A stretch of DNA of 64,000 nt from Streptomyces sp. HNM0574 (GTDB lineage Bacteria > Actinomycetota > Actinomycetes > Streptomycetales > Streptomycetaceae). Below are positions 42,926 through 50,832 of this stretch, piece after piece. A program made the position numbers and the translations under genes. Position 1 is the first letter of the stretch, and each line of letters begins with the position of its first letter. Under the pieces are notes generated by a model. It saw only the letters and a list, made by a program, of their open reading frames with translations, had not been told where the DNA came from and did no database searches. The stretch covers positions 1 through 64,000 of the forward strand of contig NZ_JAASAH010000008.1 of assembly GCF_012726235.1 (NCBI RefSeq), read 5' to 3'.

Positions 42926-43714
42926 TCACACCGCGCTGCAACCCCCGTCCACGGGAATCGCACCACCCGTCACGAAGGACGCCCCGTCGCTGCACAGCCA
43001 CGCCGCCGCACGCGCCACCTCCTCGGGGTCCGCGAGCCGCCGCTGAATGGCCCGCGCCACGAACGGCCCCTCCAACTCGGGCCGCGCCCGCAGCACTTCG
43101 TCCATCATCTCCGTACGCGTCCCGCCGACCACCAGCGCGTTCACCCGGATACCCTGCTCGCCGTACTCGGCGGCCGCCGCCTTCGTCAGCCCCAGCACCG
43201 CGTGCTTGGCGGCCACGTACGGGGCCGCCGCACCGGTCGCGAACAACCCGGCCGTACTGGAGGTGTTGACGATCGACCCCGGACGCCCGCCGTCCAGCAT
43301 GGCGCGTATCTGGGCCCGCATGCAGTGCCAGACACCCCCGGCGTTCACGTCCATGATCCGGTCGTAGACGGACTGCTCCATCTCGTGCATCCGCGTCCCG
43401 AGCGAACCCTCGCCCGCGTTGTTGAACGCCGCGTCCAGCCCGCCGAACTCCGTCACCGCCACCGACACCGCCCGCTCGACATCCTCCGACCGCGTCACAT
43501 CACCCGCCGAGAGGGCCACCTCCCCGCCCCCGGCGCGCAGTTCGGCCGCGAGATCCCGCAGTTTCTCCTCCCGGCGCGCCATGAGCACCGTCCGCGCCCC
43601 CTCGGCGGTGAAGGTCCGGGCGGCCGCGGCCCCGATGCCACTGGAAGCCCCGGTGATCATGACCGTCCTGCCTGCCAGCAGACCGTCACTCCGCCGGGCT
43701 GATGCTGCCGTCAC
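42926..43714 (-). CDS. SDR-family reductase of the GBL locus
   Basis: A 262-aa classical short-chain dehydrogenase: VMITGASSGIGAAAARTF, AFNNAGEGSLG, NTSSTAG with the Ser, YVAAKHA (Tyr-x-x-x-Lys) and the C-terminal FVTGGAIPVDGG. In virginiae-butanolide producers an SDR (BarS1) reduces the 6-keto group of the butanolide, and this gene is placed to do a similar step; that is inference. GTG 43714 follows AGGGGAA. Its promoter carries a strong palindrome and a sequence resembling the ARE half-site. Confidence 0.85.
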   Translation of the reverse strand: MTAASARRSDGLLAGRTVMITGASSGIGAAAARTFTAEGARTVLMARREEKLRDLAAELRAGGGEVALSAGDVTRSEDVERAVSVAVTEFGGLDAAFNNAGEGSLGTRMHEMEQSVYDRIMDVNAGGVWHCMRAQIRAMLDGGRPGSIVNTSSTAGLFATGAAAPYVAAKHAVLGLTKAAAAEYGEQGIRVNALVVGGTRTEMMDEVLRARPELEGPFVARAIQRRLADPEEVARAAAWLCSDGASFVTGGAIPVDGGCSAV

Positions 43715-43728
43715 GTGATTCCCCTGTG

Positions 43729-43743
43729 CTCGAAAACGTACAG
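43729..43743. promoter_or_regulatory. ARE half-site-like sequence before the SDR gene
   Basis: CTCGAAAACGTACAG shares CTCGAAAAC-(A/G)-TA with the minus strand of the ARE-like dyad before the IS701-like gene. It is 15 bp before the SDR start. A complete dyad is not evident. Confidence 0.35.
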
Positions 43744-43779
43744 ATCGCGCAACACGGGCAACACCCGGGCCGCCGCGGC

Positions 43780-43812
43780 ACTATACGTCCCCCACCAGGC
43801 AACATGCCTGGT
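43780..43812 (-). promoter_or_regulatory. SDR promoter with operator palindrome
   Basis: A minus-strand -10 TATAGT (43785-43780) is preceded by the perfect dyad ACCAGGC-N5-GCCTGGT (43794-43812), which covers the expected -35 position. Repression by occlusion is the simplest reading. Confidence 0.5.
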
Positions 43813-44504
43813 CACGCCTTTGCCGGGACCACGTTGACGCCCCTTTCGGGAGGGTGGGGATACGAACAGGGGCGGGGCTGAAGAGGGGGACGGGGGCGAC
43901 CCCGGCTCGGACAGGGGAGAGATCCGGGGGAGGGGGTAGGGGGCAGCAGCCAATGGGCCCGGGCGGCGAATGGCCTGCGGCAGTGAGTGGACCGGGTCAG
44001 CGGGCAGGTCCAGGCGAGGGGTATGGGGTCAGCATGGTCAACGGGCCTGGGTGGCGAGCGGTCCGCGGCGCCGAGCAGGCCGGGACAGCGGGCAGGTCTG
44101 GGAGAGGACCAGGGCCAGAGGCCAATCGATCTGGACGGCGAAACGCCCCCGTAGCGAGCGGCCCGGGGCAGTGAGCCAGAGCGGGCGGCGGGTGCGCCTG
44201 AGAAGGCAGAAGGGCAGCGCGGGAATTGGCCGAGCCAGCGAACCACGCCCCCGGGGCAACGAACAGGCAGGGGGAGAGGGGACAAGCTCGCACAGCGAGC
44301 CGCCCCGCACAGCAAACGGGGCCGGGCCGCCGGAAACCCAGCACCCCGACCCCGTCCCGCAACGCACACGACCCGCTCGCCGGCCGGAACCCTTCGCCCC
44401 GCCGGCGGGCCCCGTCGAGCCGCCAGCGGCACCGCCGCCCCGGAAGCGGCAACCGCCCGCCCACAAGCGCCAGTTGCCGCCCTCTTAGCCGAAAGCAGCC
44501 ACCC
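43813..44504. other. 690-bp intergenic region with strand-skewed composition
   Basis: No credible gene. The left part (to about 44200) is G-rich on the plus strand and holds degenerate tandem repeats; the right part (44290-44500) is C-rich. Open frames here have no coding pattern or family resemblance. Confidence 0.5.
43951..44190. repeat. Three degenerate tandem repeats of about 84-88 bp
   Basis: Units begin at 43951 (CAATGGGCCCGGGCGGCGAA), 44039 (CAACGGGCCTGGGTGGCGA) and 44123 (CAATCGATCTGGACGGCGAA). Units 1 and 2 also share CAGCGGGCAGGTC about 50 bp in. Similarity is partial and decays in the third unit. Not CRISPR. Confidence 0.5.
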
Positions 44505-45362
44505 TCAGCGGAAGCTGTCGACGTGGTCCGCCAGCCAGGAGGCGTAGTCGCCCGGAGCGTGACCCGTCAGCGTCACCATGTCCTCCACGAGCGGGGTCTT
44601 GGACTCCGTCGGGCGCCCCGTCCCCTCCAGCAGCGCCTCGGTGATGGACTCCGGGTAACGGCGGGCCCAGCGCTCCCGCACCTGCTCGGCCGACAGCTCC
44701 TCGAACCGCACCGGCCGCCCCAGCCCCCGGGCCAGCTCCTCGACCTGCTCCCGAGGCGACAGCGCCACCGGACCCGTCAGGCTGTACGTACGTCCCGCGT
44801 GCTCCGCCCCGTCCAGCGCCGCGACGACCGCCTCGGCGGCGTCCCGCGGGTCCAGGCACGCGTTCCGCGCGTCACCCCCGTACGCCCGCACCACGCCTTC
44901 CTTCCGCACCGAATCCGCCCAGCCCAGCGTGTTCGACATCAGCGCACGGATGCGCAGCACCGTCCACGACAGGCCCGAGGCGCGCAGCCGGTCCTCCGCG
45001 TCACGGTTCCACTGCGTGATCACGTCCCGCGCGTGCGGATCGGCGACCGACAGCCCGGACAGCTTCACCACGTGCCGCACCCCGCCCGCCAGCGCCGCCG
45101 CCAGCAGGTTCTCGTCCTCGTCCGGACGCAGCGGATTCCCCGTGACGACGAACAGCCGCTCGGCGCCGTCCAGGACCTCCTTCATCCGCTCCGCCTCCTG
45201 GTAGTCACCGCGGACCACCCGGCCCGGCAGCCCCAGACCCGCCGCCTTCTCCGCATCGCGCACCAGCAGCCGTACGTCCTCCGCGCCCGCGAGGCGGTGC
45301 GCCACATGGCGGCCCACGGCCCCCGTCGCCCCCGCCAGCACCGTGGTGTTCTGCAAGGTCAT
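44505..45362 (-). CDS. NmrA-like NAD(P)H-binding protein of the GBL locus
   Basis: A 285-aa atypical SDR: TTVLAGATGAVGRHVAHRLAG (GxxGxxG), LFVVTGNPLRPDEDENLLAAALAGGVRHVVKLSGLSV, and SYSLTGPVALSPREQVEELARGLGRPVRFEEL. ATG 45362 overlaps the stop of the upstream GBL receptor gene by 4 nt (ATGA), so it is in the receptor operon. Inference: a reductase in butanolide maturation, such as reduction of the butenolide intermediate, or a redox-sensing partner; the sequence cannot distinguish these. Confidence 0.8.
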   Translation of the reverse strand: MTLQNTTVLAGATGAVGRHVAHRLAGAEDVRLLVRDAEKAAGLGLPGRVVRGDYQEAERMKEVLDGAERLFVVTGNPLRPDEDENLLAAALAGGVRHVVKLSGLSVADPHARDVITQWNRDAEDRLRASGLSWTVLRIRALMSNTLGWADSVRKEGVVRAYGGDARNACLDPRDAAEAVVAALDGAEHAGRTYSLTGPVALSPREQVEELARGLGRPVRFEELSAEQVRERWARRYPESITEALLEGTGRPTESKTPLVEDMVTLTGHAPGDYASWLADHVDSFR

Positions 45363-45988
45363 GTCGTCCTTCCGCGTACTTCGCTCAGATCCAGGCCGCT
45401 CGCGGCCTCCTCGGTCGCCACCGCCGGCAGCAGACAGCGCCACATCTCGGCCACCCGCTGCGGCAGATCCCGCCTGCCGGAGGCCAGTTGGGAGTGCATC
45501 TGCGCACCCGTACAGGCATTGACCACCAGCCGGGCCACCGCCTGCGCGTCGGTGCCCTCGCGCATCTCCCCCCGGTCCTGCGCGGCACACAGCTCGTGCT
45601 CCATGATCTGCGTCCACTGCTGGTGGGAGTGCTCCTCCGCCACACCGTCGACGAACGACTCCTGCTCCAGCACCAGCCGTGCACCGGCCAACAGCATCGG
45701 ATCGTCCCGGAGTTGGTGCGCCCAGGCCATGGTCACATCGACCGCGCGCTGCAGTCCGGTGGTTTCGCCCTCCGCCCGCACCTGGTCCGGCTGGGCCCGC
45801 ACGATCTCCCGCGCCAACTCCTCCTTGGAGGCGAAGTGGAAGTACAGTGCGCCCAGCGTCACCCCCGCGCGCTTGGTGATGCTCGCGACGCTCGTCCCGG
45901 CGAACCCCTGCTCCGCGAAGGCCTCAGCCGCTGCTCGCACGATGGCAGCCCGCGTCCGCAGAGCACGGTCCTGCTTCGGTTTCACCAT
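45359..45988 (-). CDS. TetR-family gamma-butyrolactone receptor
   Basis: A 209-aa receptor of the ArpA/ScbR/BarA type: KQDRALRTRAAIVRAAAEAFAEQG, RAGVTLGALYFHFASKEELAREIV (the GALYFHF hallmark), and a ligand-domain region HSHQQWTQIMEHELCAAQ with the Trp typical of ligand-binding members, then ACTGAQMHSQLASGRRDLPQRVAEMWRCLLP. ATG 45988 matches the family start (KPKQDRALRTR); GTG starts at 46003 and 46006 are possible. It is divergent from the AfsA-type synthase with an ARE-like site between them, the standard receptor-synthase arrangement. Confidence 0.9.
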   Translation of the reverse strand: MVKPKQDRALRTRAAIVRAAAEAFAEQGFAGTSVASITKRAGVTLGALYFHFASKEELAREIVRAQPDQVRAEGETTGLQRAVDVTMAWAHQLRDDPMLLAGARLVLEQESFVDGVAEEHSHQQWTQIMEHELCAAQDRGEMREGTDAQAVARLVVNACTGAQMHSQLASGRRDLPQRVAEMWRCLLPAVATEEAASGLDLSEVRGRTT

Positions 45989-46010
45989 CCGCTGTCCCGA
46001 CACCACTCGA

Positions 46011-46040
46011 CAGAAAAAAGAACACTCTCTATGTTATGTG
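46011..46040. promoter_or_regulatory. ARE-like site between GBL receptor and AfsA-type gene
   Basis: AGAACAC and CTATGTTATG in an AT-rich patch give an AACA/TGTT dyad. It shares AGAAAA, GAA-x-ACA and CTATGTT with the site before the IS701-like gene. Its position in the divergent promoter region is the classical location for receptor control of the synthase. Confidence 0.5.
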
Positions 46041-46114
46041 GCGCGGAGGCCGACGTCACCACCTCGGCGCCCGCACCTCACACGCGCACGACATTCCATG
46101 GGGAGGGAATGCGT

Positions 46115-47062
46115 ATGCCGGCCATCGTCCACACCTCCGACGAGCGCACTCCGGCCACCGGCCCAACCACCCTGCCGCCAGGGCTGGTCGGCAAGAAAAT
46201 ACCCGGAGAAGTCCTCATCACCGGCTGGAACGCACGCGCCGACGGCTCCTACACCGTCACCGCACGCTGGCCCCGCAGCCACCGCGTCTACGCACCCGGC
46301 GACCGGACGTACAGCCCCATGCTGTTCACCGAGACGGTGCGCCAGTCCCTCGCCTTGCTCACCCACGCCGGCTGCGGCGTCCCCCTCGGTCACCGCATGG
46401 GCTGGGAGTACTGCCACACCCGGCTCGTCCCCGCCGCCATGCGCGTCCAGCGCGGCTCACCCGGCATCGAGTTGACCGTCCGCTTCTCCGGCGCCGACGC
46501 CCGCCGCGGCGCACGCTCATGGCGCCTCACCGCCGAGATCACCGTCACCCGCGACGGCGTCCCCCTCGGCTCCGCCTCCATCCACTACACCGCCCACCCG
46601 CCGGTCATCTACGACCGGCTGCGCGGCGCCTACGCCGACGCCGAGGAAGCCACCCTCCGCGCCCTCGCACCCCCACCACCCGTCACACCGACGGCAGTCG
46701 GAAAGACCGACGGGAGCGACGTCGTCCTCTCCCCGACACCCGACCCGCTCCGCTGGCAGCTCCGCGCCGACGTCACCCACCACGTCTTCTTCGACCACGC
46801 GCACGACCACATCCCCGGCATGGTCCTCCTCGAAGCCGCCACCCAGGCCGCCCGCATCCAGGCAGGCGCGGACCGGGATGCGTTCGCCCCCGTCGCCCTC
46901 CACACCGAGTTCAGCCGCTACACCGAACTCGATGCCCCGTGCTGGATCGAGGCCACCCCCCTGGAGCGCACCCCCGACGGTCACACCCGCTCCCGCATCA
47001 CCGGCACCCAGAACGACCGGACCACCTTCACCACAGAACTCACCGCCACCACCGGCCACTGA
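46115..47062 (+). CDS. AfsA/ScbA-type gamma-butyrolactone synthase
   Basis: A 315-aa protein with two AfsA hot-dog repeats. Repeat 1 contains RVYAPGDRTYSPMLFTETVRQSLALL (Glu73) and repeat 2 contains HHVFFDHAHDHIPGMVLLEAATQAA, the segments conserved in AfsA, ScbA and BarX. AfsA condenses a beta-ketoacyl-ACP chain with dihydroxyacetone phosphate, the first committed step of A-factor-type autoregulators. ATG 46115 is preferred over ATG 46109 because GGAGGG at 46102-46107 is 7 nt away. It is divergent from the receptor gene and is followed by two hairpins. Confidence 0.9.
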   Translation: MPAIVHTSDERTPATGPTTLPPGLVGKKIPGEVLITGWNARADGSYTVTARWPRSHRVYAPGDRTYSPMLFTETVRQSLALLTHAGCGVPLGHRMGWEYCHTRLVPAAMRVQRGSPGIELTVRFSGADARRGARSWRLTAEITVTRDGVPLGSASIHYTAHPPVIYDRLRGAYADAEEATLRALAPPPPVTPTAVGKTDGSDVVLSPTPDPLRWQLRADVTHHVFFDHAHDHIPGMVLLEAATQAARIQAGADRDAFAPVALHTEFSRYTELDAPCWIEATPLERTPDGHTRSRITGTQNDRTTFTTELTATTGH

Positions 47063-47104
47063 GCCCGGAAACGGTCACCCCGCAGGGCGGCACCGAAAGC
47101 GGAA

Positions 47105-47130
47105 GGGCGCGGGCAATCCACCCCGCGCCC
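47105..47130 (+). terminator. Hairpin downstream of the AfsA-type gene
   Basis: Perfect 9-bp stem GGGCGCGGG (47105-47113) with CCCGCGCCC (47122-47130) and an 8-nt loop, 42 nt after the stop. Confidence 0.65.
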
Positions 47131-47179
47131 AACAGGCCCTACGAACACAACAAGTTCGGCGAAAACCGGCACACGCACA

Positions 47180-47211
47180 ACGACGCGACCGGCCGAAGCC
47201 AGTCGCGTCGT
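47180..47211. terminator. Hairpin between AfsA-type gene and tRNA-Pro
   Basis: Perfect 10-bp stem ACGACGCGAC (47180-47189) with GTCGCGTCGT (47202-47211). It lies downstream of both the plus-strand synthase and the minus-strand tRNA and can terminate either. Confidence 0.65.
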
Positions 47212-47244
47212 AAAAGCGGAACGGGAAACGACCCGCCCGAAAGC

Positions 47245-47321
<77 letters not shown>

Positions 47322-47802
47322 ATGATCACCAAACTTGCCGCTGCTTGTCGCACCAGCCCGTCGGCTCTCGAAAGAGAGTCTATCAGCAGGTCAGACCCCC
47401 TGAAGCCACTCCGGTGCTCCCTGCTGGACGGTACCTGCGGCTCGTCGCCGCAACGTCCTCCGTGTGGCACGGGCGTTGAGTCGCTGGCTGGGCAACTCGG
47501 CGTCGGGGAGGGGCGGTCGAGGGGGAGTCTGTTTCGGGAGTGCGGGTGATGAGACTGCCGGTCGAGCTGCGGGCTCGGGCGGGATGGGCAAGAGGGCCGT
47601 TCTGCGGACGGCTGAGGCCCTGCGCCGGGGCACGGGTCGGACCGTGATTTCGTGGCCGAACCACCTGCATGTCCACAATGCCGACCGTCGACGCTCGCCG
47701 GACCTTGCACTTCGAGCAGGTAACCCCAGAAACGGCGGCCCGGAAACGACGAAAGGCGCCTTGAGCGGAATCACTCCCTGCTCAAGACGCCTTCGCGTGC
47801 TG
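47322..47802. other. 481-bp spacer between the two tRNA-Pro genes
   Basis: No integrase, transposase or coding pattern. It contains a short CTCTC-GAAA-GAGAG hairpin (47365-47378) near the downstream tRNA's likely promoter and, at its other end, the terminator of the second tRNA copy. Confidence 0.5.
47755..47791 (-). terminator. Terminator of the upstream tRNA-Pro copy
   Basis: A 12-bp stem (GGCGCCTTGAGC at 47755-47766 with GCTCAAGACGCC at 47780-47791, one G-U pair), followed on the minus strand by CTTTC. It lies 12 nt past the tRNA. Confidence 0.8.
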
Positions 47803-47876
<74 letters not shown>

Positions 47877-48197
47877 GTGCCCTTGCGGCCTGGGCTTCCG
47901 CCCCGCGCCGCTCGCGCACGAAGAACAATACATGATTCGGCCCGGTGCTCGCGCCCACCCTCCGCCCGCCACCGGGCGTGACCAGCCCGAAGCCCGACCG
48001 TACGCGGAGCCGGAGCCTCCTTCTCCCCTGCAGCTCCCGGCGACCGAGCGCCCACGATCCGGTGACGGCCGTATCCACAAACCCCGCCTTATCCACAGAA
48101 AGTAAGCCCGTCGCACGCAAAGTGACCATCGCCGTTAGCTTCTTCCCCGTGACCGACGCCACGACCGGCGTCACCCCACGAGCAAGGAAGGAGCCGC
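47877..48197. other. 321-bp intergenic region with DnaA-box-like sites
   Basis: It lies between the divergent tRNA-Pro and the small membrane peptide gene. It holds the tRNA promoter, two DnaA-box-like 9-mers and the leader of the glycosyltransferase operon (GGAAGGA ribosome-binding site at 48186). Confidence 0.5.
48071..48097 (+). promoter_or_regulatory. Two DnaA-box-like 9-mers
   Basis: GTATCCACA (48071-48079) and TTATCCACA (48089-48097) have the same orientation and an 18-bp offset. The second equals the E. coli consensus; Streptomyces boxes are usually TTGTCCACA. They lie about 100 bp before the glycosyltransferase operon. A DnaA-responsive promoter or titration site is possible. Confidence 0.45.
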
Positions 48198-48347
48198 ATG
48201 CACGGGGGACTACCCATGATCGGGTTCAGCGTGCTGATCTACGGCGCCGTCGGCGTCGCCGCACTCCTGCGCGACGGCGCCCGACGGTGCCGGAACCGCC
48301 ACGGAGGAGAGCGGAAGCGGAGGAGGCCGGCATGCGCCGCAGCGTGA
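48198..48347 (+). CDS. Small membrane peptide, coupled to GT2 gene
   Basis: A 49-aa reading with one hydrophobic helix (IGFSVLIYGAVGVAALL, residues 8-24) and a basic C-terminus rich in Arg and Cys (GARRCRNRHGGERKRRRP). ATG 48198 has a strong GGAAGGA site, better than that of the following gene. It overlaps the GT2 start by 16 nt, so translation of the two is likely coupled. Not recognised as a family. It could be a leader peptide or a partner of the membrane glycosyltransferase. Confidence 0.5.
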   Translation: MHGGLPMIGFSVLIYGAVGVAALLRDGARRCRNRHGGERKRRRPACAAA

Positions 48348-49444
48348 CAGTGATCATCCCCGCCCACGACGAGGAGAAGGGCCTCCCCGCAACCCTCGAC
48401 TCCGTCCTCGGCCAGACCGTGCCACCGGACCGCGTCATCGTCGTCGACGACGCCTCCCGCGACCGCACCGGGGACGTCGCGCGCCAATACGGCGTCGACG
48501 TCGCACGACCCCCGGCGAACCTCGGAAGCAAGGCCAAAGCGCAGAACCACGCGCTGCCGCTCTGCACCACCGAACTCGTCCTCGCCGTCGACGCCGACAC
48601 CGTCCTCGCCCCCGACTACATCGAACGCATCCTCCCCGCCTTCGACGACCCGGACGTCGTCATCGCCGCGGGCAACGTCCAGACCCGCTTCACCCGGACA
48701 GTGTGGGAACGCGGCCGCTCCGTGGAGTACCTCTTCGGCTTCCACTGGCACCGGCCCATCCAGCACCTCGCCGCAAGCCCCATGGTCTGCTCGGGCTGCT
48801 GCTCCGTCTTCCGCCGCGACGTCCTCGTCGCAGCGGGAGGCTTCCCGGAGCGCACCATCGTCGAAGACATAGACTTCACCTGGACCCAGCAGATCGCCGG
48901 CCGCCGCGCCCGGTACGTCGCCGACGCCGTCGCCTGGGCCGCCGACCCGGAAACCCTGCTGTACCTGCGCAAACAAGTCTGGCGATGGATGGCCGGCTTC
49001 TGCCAGAACGTCCGCCTCCACACCGGCCAGTTGATCCGCCACAAGCCGATGCTGGCCCTCTGGGTCCTCCTGGCCATGCTCGAAATCATCACCGCACCCG
49101 TGTGGTGGTCCGCACCCCTCGTCCTGACCCTCGGCTACGGCCACCCCGTCGGCGAAACCCTCGCCTGGTGGACGGCCGCAGAACTCGTCTTCATGATCCC
49201 GCCACTCGTCTACGCGGCACGCAGGCGAAAGCTCCCCACGTGGCGAGTCCTCCTCAACATCCCCTGCGTGTACCCCAACAAGCTCGTCAACCTCTACTAC
49301 GCGTGGAAGGCCGTGACGGTCGAGCTGCTCCTCGTCCCGCTACGCCTCTCACAAGGACTGACCGTCTACGAAAAGGGGAGAGGAGCAACACCGGCCCACA
49401 AGAAGACCCCCACCACCACTCGCCCGCGGCACGCCATGCCGTGA
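48332..49444 (+). CDS. Processive GT2 glycosyltransferase, membrane-bound
   Basis: A 370-aa family 2 glycosyltransferase: VTVIIPAHDEEKGLPATLDSVLGQT, VDDASRD (nucleotide site), AVDADTVLAPDY (DxD), TIVEDIDFTW (catalytic Asp) and RKQVWRWM (QxxRW), the full processive motif set of hyaluronan/cellulose/chitin-synthase relatives. About three hydrophobic segments follow (residues 225-345). It probably builds or exports a polysaccharide. ATG 48332 follows GGAGGAGG. A 16-bp-stem terminator closes the transcript. Confidence 0.85.
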   Translation: MRRSVTVIIPAHDEEKGLPATLDSVLGQTVPPDRVIVVDDASRDRTGDVARQYGVDVARPPANLGSKAKAQNHALPLCTTELVLAVDADTVLAPDYIERILPAFDDPDVVIAAGNVQTRFTRTVWERGRSVEYLFGFHWHRPIQHLAASPMVCSGCCSVFRRDVLVAAGGFPERTIVEDIDFTWTQQIAGRRARYVADAVAWAADPETLLYLRKQVWRWMAGFCQNVRLHTGQLIRHKPMLALWVLLAMLEIITAPVWWSAPLVLTLGYGHPVGETLAWWTAAELVFMIPPLVYAARRRKLPTWRVLLNIPCVYPNKLVNLYYAWKAVTVELLLVPLRLSQGLTVYEKGRGATPAHKKTPTTTRPRHAMP

Positions 49445-49776
49445 AATCGGGCCGGGCTTGAGCCGTGGGTGAGGAGGTCTGCGTGACCTCCTCACCCACG
49501 GCGACGACGAGTAGTGCGTAGCTTCCCGTCTCGCTGGCCGTGGACGCTGCGCTCGCGGCGTGGGCTGGACGCGAACTGGTGTACCTCGTGAGCGTTGCGT
49601 GGAGCTGAACGTCGCGAACTGGTGGGGCATGGCGGCTGGGGGTGGGAGCGGAGGCGGGTGGAGGGGCCGGGGGGGGGAGGGGGAGCCCCCAGAGCCCCAA
49701 CCGTTAGTTCTCACGGATCGCTGACACAGGCCCGTGGTGCGGCTGCGCGCGGGAGTTGAGGCCCTAGCGTGTGCGC
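49445..49776. other. 332-bp intergenic region
   Basis: It begins with a strong bidirectional-looking terminator. The middle is G-rich on the plus strand, with a nine-G run near 49670. The end carries the TAGCGT -10 of the epimerase gene. No gene seen. Confidence 0.5.
49463..49501 (+). terminator. Terminator after the GT2 gene
   Basis: Perfect 16-bp stem CCGTGGGTGAGGAGGT (49463-49478) with its complement at 49486-49501 and a 7-nt loop. Confidence 0.85.
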
Positions 49777-50832
49777 ATGCGCGTACTGGTCACTGGCGGG
49801 GCGGGGTTCATCGGTTCACACGTCGTGCGGGCCTGGGAGGCTGCTGGTCACGAGGCTGTGGTCTTCGACGCGGCACCTCGTGGGCAGGGGATCAAGGGCG
49901 ATGTCCGTGATGCGGGGCAGGTTGCGGCAGCCCTCGTCGGCGTCGACGCGGTGTGCCACCAGGCGGCGATGGTCGGCCTCGGGAAGGACTTCTCCGATGC
50001 GCCCGACTACGTGAGTCACAACGACCACGGCACGGCCGTCCTGTTGAAGCAGATGGCGGATGCCGGTGTCCGTCACCTCGTGCTGGCGGGCTCGATGGTG
50101 GTGTACGGCGAGGGGCGCTACAGCTGCCCGGAGCACGGGGTCGTGCGCCCTGGGGCAAGGTCCGTACGAGATCTGGACGGTGGCCGGTTCGAGCCGCCGT
50201 GCCCGCGGTGCGGTGCGGCCCTATCGCCCGAGCTGGTGGGTGAGGACGCGCCCGTCGATCCGCGCAACGTCTACGCGACGACGAAGCTCGCGCAGGAGCA
50301 TCTCGCGGCGGCCTGGGCGCGGATGACGGGCGGCCGGGTGATCAGCCTCCGGTACCACAACGTCTACGGAGAGGGCATGCCGCGCGATACCCCGTACGCG
50401 GGCGTGGCGTCGTTCTTCAGGTCGGCACTGGAGCGGGGCGAGGCACCGCGAGTGTTCGAAGACGGCGGGCAGCGACGGGACTTCGTGCACGTCGAGGACG
50501 TTGCCGCCGCGAACCGCACGGCGTTGCTGGCCCTGCGGGAGCCCGGACACCTGGCCGAGGGGGAGCTGCGGGCGTACAACACGGGAAGCGGTACGCCGCA
50601 CACGGTGGGGGAGATGGCGGAGGCGCTGGCCACGGCGTTCGGCGGGCCGCAGCCGGTGGTGACGGGTGAGTACCGGCTTGGGGACGTACGGCACATCACC
50701 GCGTCCTCCGAGCGCCTCCGCCGGGAGCTGGGCTGGCGCGCGAAGGTCGGCTTCGCCGAGGGAATGCGGGCCTTCGCGACGGCTCCCCTCGCCGACACTC
50801 CGGGGCGCGCCGGCGTCGCGGTCCGAGCTTGA
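49777..50832 (+). CDS. NAD-dependent epimerase/dehydratase with zinc-ribbon-like insert
   Basis: A 351-aa extended SDR: MRVLVTGGAGFIGSHVVRAWEAAG, the active site YATTK (Tyr166, Lys170) and RRDFVHVEDVAAAN. An unusual insert between strands has CPEH (Cys117, His120) and CPRC (Cys142, Cys145), a likely Zn site. It probably interconverts or dehydrates a nucleotide sugar. ATG 49777 has no ribosome-binding site. The TAGCGT hexamer at 49765-49770 would place transcription start at the ATG, so a leaderless mRNA is likely. It heads a cluster of glycosyltransferase, DUF2064 and methyltransferase genes. Confidence 0.85.
   Translation: MRVLVTGGAGFIGSHVVRAWEAAGHEAVVFDAAPRGQGIKGDVRDAGQVAAALVGVDAVCHQAAMVGLGKDFSDAPDYVSHNDHGTAVLLKQMADAGVRHLVLAGSMVVYGEGRYSCPEHGVVRPGARSVRDLDGGRFEPPCPRCGAALSPELVGEDAPVDPRNVYATTKLAQEHLAAAWARMTGGRVISLRYHNVYGEGMPRDTPYAGVASFFRSALERGEAPRVFEDGGQRRDFVHVEDVAAANRTALLALREPGHLAEGELRAYNTGSGTPHTVGEMAEALATAFGGPQPVVTGEYRLGDVRHITASSERLRRELGWRAKVGFAEGMRAFATAPLADTPGRAGVAVRA

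Noticed and set aside
43951..44190. CRISPR array
   Set aside because: The repeats are about 85 bp long, degenerate and without unique spacers, and there are no cas genes.
43812..44432. 206-codon open frame in the repeat-bearing gap
   Set aside because: Its composition follows the strand skew of the repeats; Pro/Arg/Ser-rich product with no family features.
47322..47802. Integrated element between the two tRNA-Pro genes
   Set aside because: The spacer is under 500 bp and has no integrase, excisionase or other coding sequence.
48071..48097. Chromosomal origin (oriC)
   Set aside because: Only two DnaA-box-like sites, no dnaA, dnaN or gyrase genes nearby and no AT-rich unwinding region.
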